From an uncultured Dialister sp. (GTDB lineage: Bacteria; Bacillota; Negativicutes; Veillonellales; Dialisteraceae), in assembly GCF_900541605.1 (NCBI RefSeq), contig NZ_UQKJ01000109.1, positions 1 through 6,436 on the forward strand: DNA of 6,436 nt. Reading direction: 5' to 3'. Under the pieces are notes generated by a model. The model had not been told where the DNA came from, did not search any database, and saw only the letters and a program-made list of their open reading frames with translations. This document shows, piece by piece, positions 4,518-6,436 of the stretch; position 1 is the stretch's first letter; each line of letters begins with the position of its first letter. The translations under genes were made by a program, and so were the position numbers.

Positions 4518-6107
4518 TTAGTGTTCGCAGTGAATGACTTTGACATCATGGATACCGTCGATATTCATGAGGGCAGGAATGACGGCAGAAGGAATATCTT
4601 TGTCCACAGCCACAGCCATGACGTTGGTTCCCTCTTCTTTACCGGCACCCACCTGCATGCCATTGATGTTGATGTGTTCTTTGCCCAGTACCGAAGCCAC
4701 CTGACCAATCATGCCCGGCTTATCTTCATGGGGCGCAATGATGATGCAGCCTTTGGGTTCGAAATCTACCCGGAAATGATCGATGGAAACGATTTTGGCT
4801 TCTTTCCTGTCGAAGAGGGAACCGGTGATGCGGTGGCTTCCTTTATCTGTATCTACGGTAAGGGAAATGGTATTGGTAAAATAATGACCCTTTTTTGCTT
4901 TGACTTCTCTTACATCCATATGGCGGTTTTCTGCAATGCCCCGGGCATTGACAAAGTTTACAGTCTGCTGGAGTACCGGTGCCAGAAGTCCTTTCAGGAC
5001 GGCCGTGGTGAGGGGGGCAGTTTCGGTATCCGCCAGTTCACCAGTATATTCCACATTTACCCGGTTAATGCGGCCGCCGGCCAGGTCAATGGCAATATTA
5101 CCCATCCGTTCACAGAGATTGAAATAGGGCTGAATGACATGGAGTGTAGCTTTCGTAATAGGTGAAGCATTGACGGCGGTGGCTACCGGCTCTCCATGGA
5201 GTGCCTGCATAACGCCAATGGCGACATCCGTAGCTACGCCGGCCTGGGCTTCTTTTGTGGAAGCACCGAGGTGAGGGGTCAGTGCCACATTGGTCATGCC
5301 GAGGAATGGATTTTCTTCCGGTTTCAGCGGTTCATGGGGCCATACATCGATACCGGCACCGGCTACTTTGCCGCTCTTCAGGGCATCTGCCAGGGCATTG
5401 ATATCTACTACCGCACCCCGGGAAGCATTGACGATGCGTACGCCATCTTTCATCTTTTCGATTTCTTTTTTGCCGATCATCCCCCGTGTTTCATCGGTCA
5501 GTGGGGTGTGAAGAGTAATGTAGTCCGATTCCTTGAGAAGCGAATCCAGATCCACCAGTTCAACACCCAGCTGCTTGCCCCGTTCCAGGGGAATATAGGG
5601 ATCATAGCCGATGGTTCTCATGTTGAATGCCTGAAGCCGTTTGGCTACGTTTGAACCGACTCGGCCGACACCGATAATGCCAACGGTTTTATTCAGGAGC
5701 TGGATGCCAGTAAAGCTTTTCCGGTCCCAGCGGCCTTCCATGATGGACTGGTGAGCCTGGGGAATATGGCGGGTCATGGACAGCATGAGGGCGATGGTGT
5801 GTTCGCAGGCGGCAATGGTATTGGATTCCGGCGTATTGACTACGGTGATACCTTTTTTAGTAGCCTCAGCAACGTCGATGCCATCAATGCCTACGCCGGC
5901 ACGGCCGATGACCTTCAGATTCTTTGCGGCATCAATGACCTTTGTGGTAACCTTTGTCTGGCTTCTGGTAATAATGGCATCATAATCGCCGATGACTTTG
6001 CACAGTTCCTCTTCATTCATATTCGGCTGGATATCTACGATAAATTCTTTCTCCAGGATTTCTTTTGCTTCTTTGGCTACGTCGGCGGTAATAAAGATTC
6101 TGAACAT
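4518..6107 (-). CDS. serA: D-3-phosphoglycerate dehydrogenase
   Basis: A 529-residue, full-length long-form SerA, the cytoplasmic enzyme that oxidises 3-phosphoglycerate to 3-phosphohydroxypyruvate with NAD, the first committed step of serine synthesis. The order is: N-terminal half of the catalytic domain (1-100), Rossmann domain with GVGRVG (146-151), catalytic Arg230 in NASRG, Glu259 in HEP and His279 in TPHLGAS, an intervening substrate-binding-type domain (about 318-450), and a C-terminal ACT domain (about 454-527) beginning CIIIAPHEDKPGMIGQVASV. In this family ACT domains often bind serine for feedback inhibition; whether that holds here cannot be read. The start codon has an excellent AAGGAGG (6116-6122) eight bases ahead. 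It leads a two-gene operon with the phosphatase. The long plus-strand open frames opposite it are shadows. Confidence 0.97.
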   Translation of the reverse strand: MFRIFITADVAKEAKEILEKEFIVDIQPNMNEEELCKVIGDYDAIITRSQTKVTTKVIDAAKNLKVIGRAGVGIDGIDVAEATKKGITVVNTPESNTIAACEHTIALMLSMTRHIPQAHQSIMEGRWDRKSFTGIQLLNKTVGIIGVGRVGSNVAKRLQAFNMRTIGYDPYIPLERGKQLGVELVDLDSLLKESDYITLHTPLTDETRGMIGKKEIEKMKDGVRIVNASRGAVVDINALADALKSGKVAGAGIDVWPHEPLKPEENPFLGMTNVALTPHLGASTKEAQAGVATDVAIGVMQALHGEPVATAVNASPITKATLHVIQPYFNLCERMGNIAIDLAGGRINRVNVEYTGELADTETAPLTTAVLKGLLAPVLQQTVNFVNARGIAENRHMDVREVKAKKGHYFTNTISLTVDTDKGSHRITGSLFDRKEAKIVSIDHFRVDFEPKGCIIIAPHEDKPGMIGQVASVLGKEHININGMQVGAGKEEGTNVMAVAVDKDIPSAVIPALMNIDGIHDVKVIHCEH

Positions 6108-6141
6108 ATTTGTTTCCTCCTTGTCAGGTTTACAGGTAATC

Positions 6142-6169
6142 AGTATAAACAGGAAAGAGTCCAGGACTC
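6142..6169 (-). promoter_or_regulatory. Possible serA promoter -10 and adjoining palindrome
   Basis: On the minus strand TATACT (6147 to 6142) is a plausible -10, about 35 bases before the serA start. The corresponding -35 position has no good TTGACA match. It is occupied by a perfect 13-base palindrome, GAGTCC-A-GGACTC (6157-6169), which could be a regulator site or the recruitment site of an activator. The promoter placement is tentative; the palindrome itself is certain. Confidence 0.4.
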
Positions 6170-6200
6170 CTTCTATAGTATTTTTTATGAAAATGGGGGT

Positions 6201-6293
6201 ATTGCCAATTTCAGTTTGTCGAGCTGTTGGTATTCGATGTTGACGGGTAGAGTCACTCGCACGGGGCTGCTAGCTTCTAGCGGCTAGCAGCCA
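6201..6293. repeat. Palindromic intergenic repeat, copy C, inverted half
   Basis: This part reads as the reverse complement of copies A and B. GCCAATTTCAGTTTGTCGAG (6204-6223) matches the inverted right arm of A almost perfectly, followed by a diverged GGGTAGAGTCACTCGCAC (6245-6262) in place of the usual stem. The apex contains heptamers in reverse form (TAGCTTC, TAGCGGC, TAGCAGC, 6271-6291) that also create a perfect 9-bp hairpin, GGCTGCTAG/CTAGCAGCC (6265-6273 and 6284-6292). No partner for the left arm is found downstream in the window, so the long stem is broken. It lies upstream of serA. Confidence 0.75.
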
Positions 6294-6340
6294 GGAAAAC
6301 TGATTCGCCTGCGGCGCTTTCCCATCAGGTTTGCCCAAAC
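6294..6340. repeat. Structured spacer inside composite repeat copy C
   Basis: AAACTGAT (6298-6305) pairs with ATCAGGTTT (6324-6332) with one bulge, around an inner GCC/GGC hairpin (about 6307-6315), and a small GTTTG/CAAAC dyad follows (6329-6340). It has no equivalent in copies A and B and appears to join the inverted and direct halves of copy C. Confidence 0.4.
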
Positions 6341-6386
6341 GTAATCATGCCGTAGGCTGTTGAGCTTTCCTAGAAGCTAGAAGCTA
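6341..6386. repeat. Palindromic intergenic repeat, copy C, direct half (partial)
   Basis: This segment follows copies A and B in direct orientation: a diverged stem (GTAATCATG for GTCATTCGTG), then CCGTAGGCTGTTGAG (6350-6364) nearly unchanged, then TTTCCTA and two identical heptamers GAAGCTA (6373-6379 and 6380-6386). Similarity ends abruptly at 6387, so the descending arm of the stem is missing. Confidence 0.75.
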
Positions 6387-6436
6387 TAGTAAACGACATT
6401 AATTACTTTACTTTAAATCAATGTATCTATGTGCTA

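Noticed and set aside
3912..5165. Long plus-strand open frame (417 codons) opposite serA and the phosphatase gene
   Set aside because: It is antisense to two clearly recognised genes, has no ribosome site or family motifs, and arises from the codon pattern of the true genes. Other plus-strand frames within 4900-6107 are rejected for the same reason.

Overview
The window reads as chromosomal DNA from a low-to-moderate GC member of the Bacillota. AGGAGG-type Shine-Dalgarno sites, intrinsic terminators and intergenic repeats built on AGCTAGAAGC-like words suggest a Negativicutes relative (Dialister/Megasphaera-like). That placement is an impression from style and protein flavour, not from a marker gene.

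Layout. Positions 1-126 are the right part of a long palindromic intergenic repeat (copy A). 163-858 (+) encodes a YgjP-type zinc metallopeptidase. 1024-1890 (+) encodes a LysR-type regulator with its own extended -10 promoter. A terminator at 1889-1930 probably works on both strands, because a four-helix membrane protein gene, broken by a one-base frameshift, converges on it from the minus strand (1950-2352). 2353-2591 holds no gene. 2592-2838 is a 243-bp palindromic miniature element flanked by TA, inserted exactly as expected for an IS630-type target (CTAG). 2923-3623 (+) holds a possible 26-residue hydrophobic peptide whose stop overlaps the start of a 207-residue secreted protein. Palindromic repeat copy B (3643-3808) is followed by a perfect 23-bp terminator stem (3814-3863). 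On the minus strand a two-gene operon runs leftwards: serA (6107 to 4518), then a histidine-phosphatase gene (4508 to 3870). 6201-6386 holds a rearranged, composite copy (C) of the palindromic repeat. The last 50 bases (6387-6436) are AT-rich and show nothing recognisable.

How the parts work together. The clearest functional unit is serA plus the phosphatase: nine bases apart, with the second gene's Shine-Dalgarno overlapping the serA stop codon. SerA starts the phosphorylated serine pathway. The phosphatase has features that make it a good candidate for the last step, phosphoserine to serine, in place of a classical SerB. The other genes are single units separated by repeats. The most unusual content is the repeat family: long stems with a heptanucleotide tandem array at the apex, sitting at gene boundaries. 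No defence system, CRISPR array, tRNA or rRNA gene was seen.
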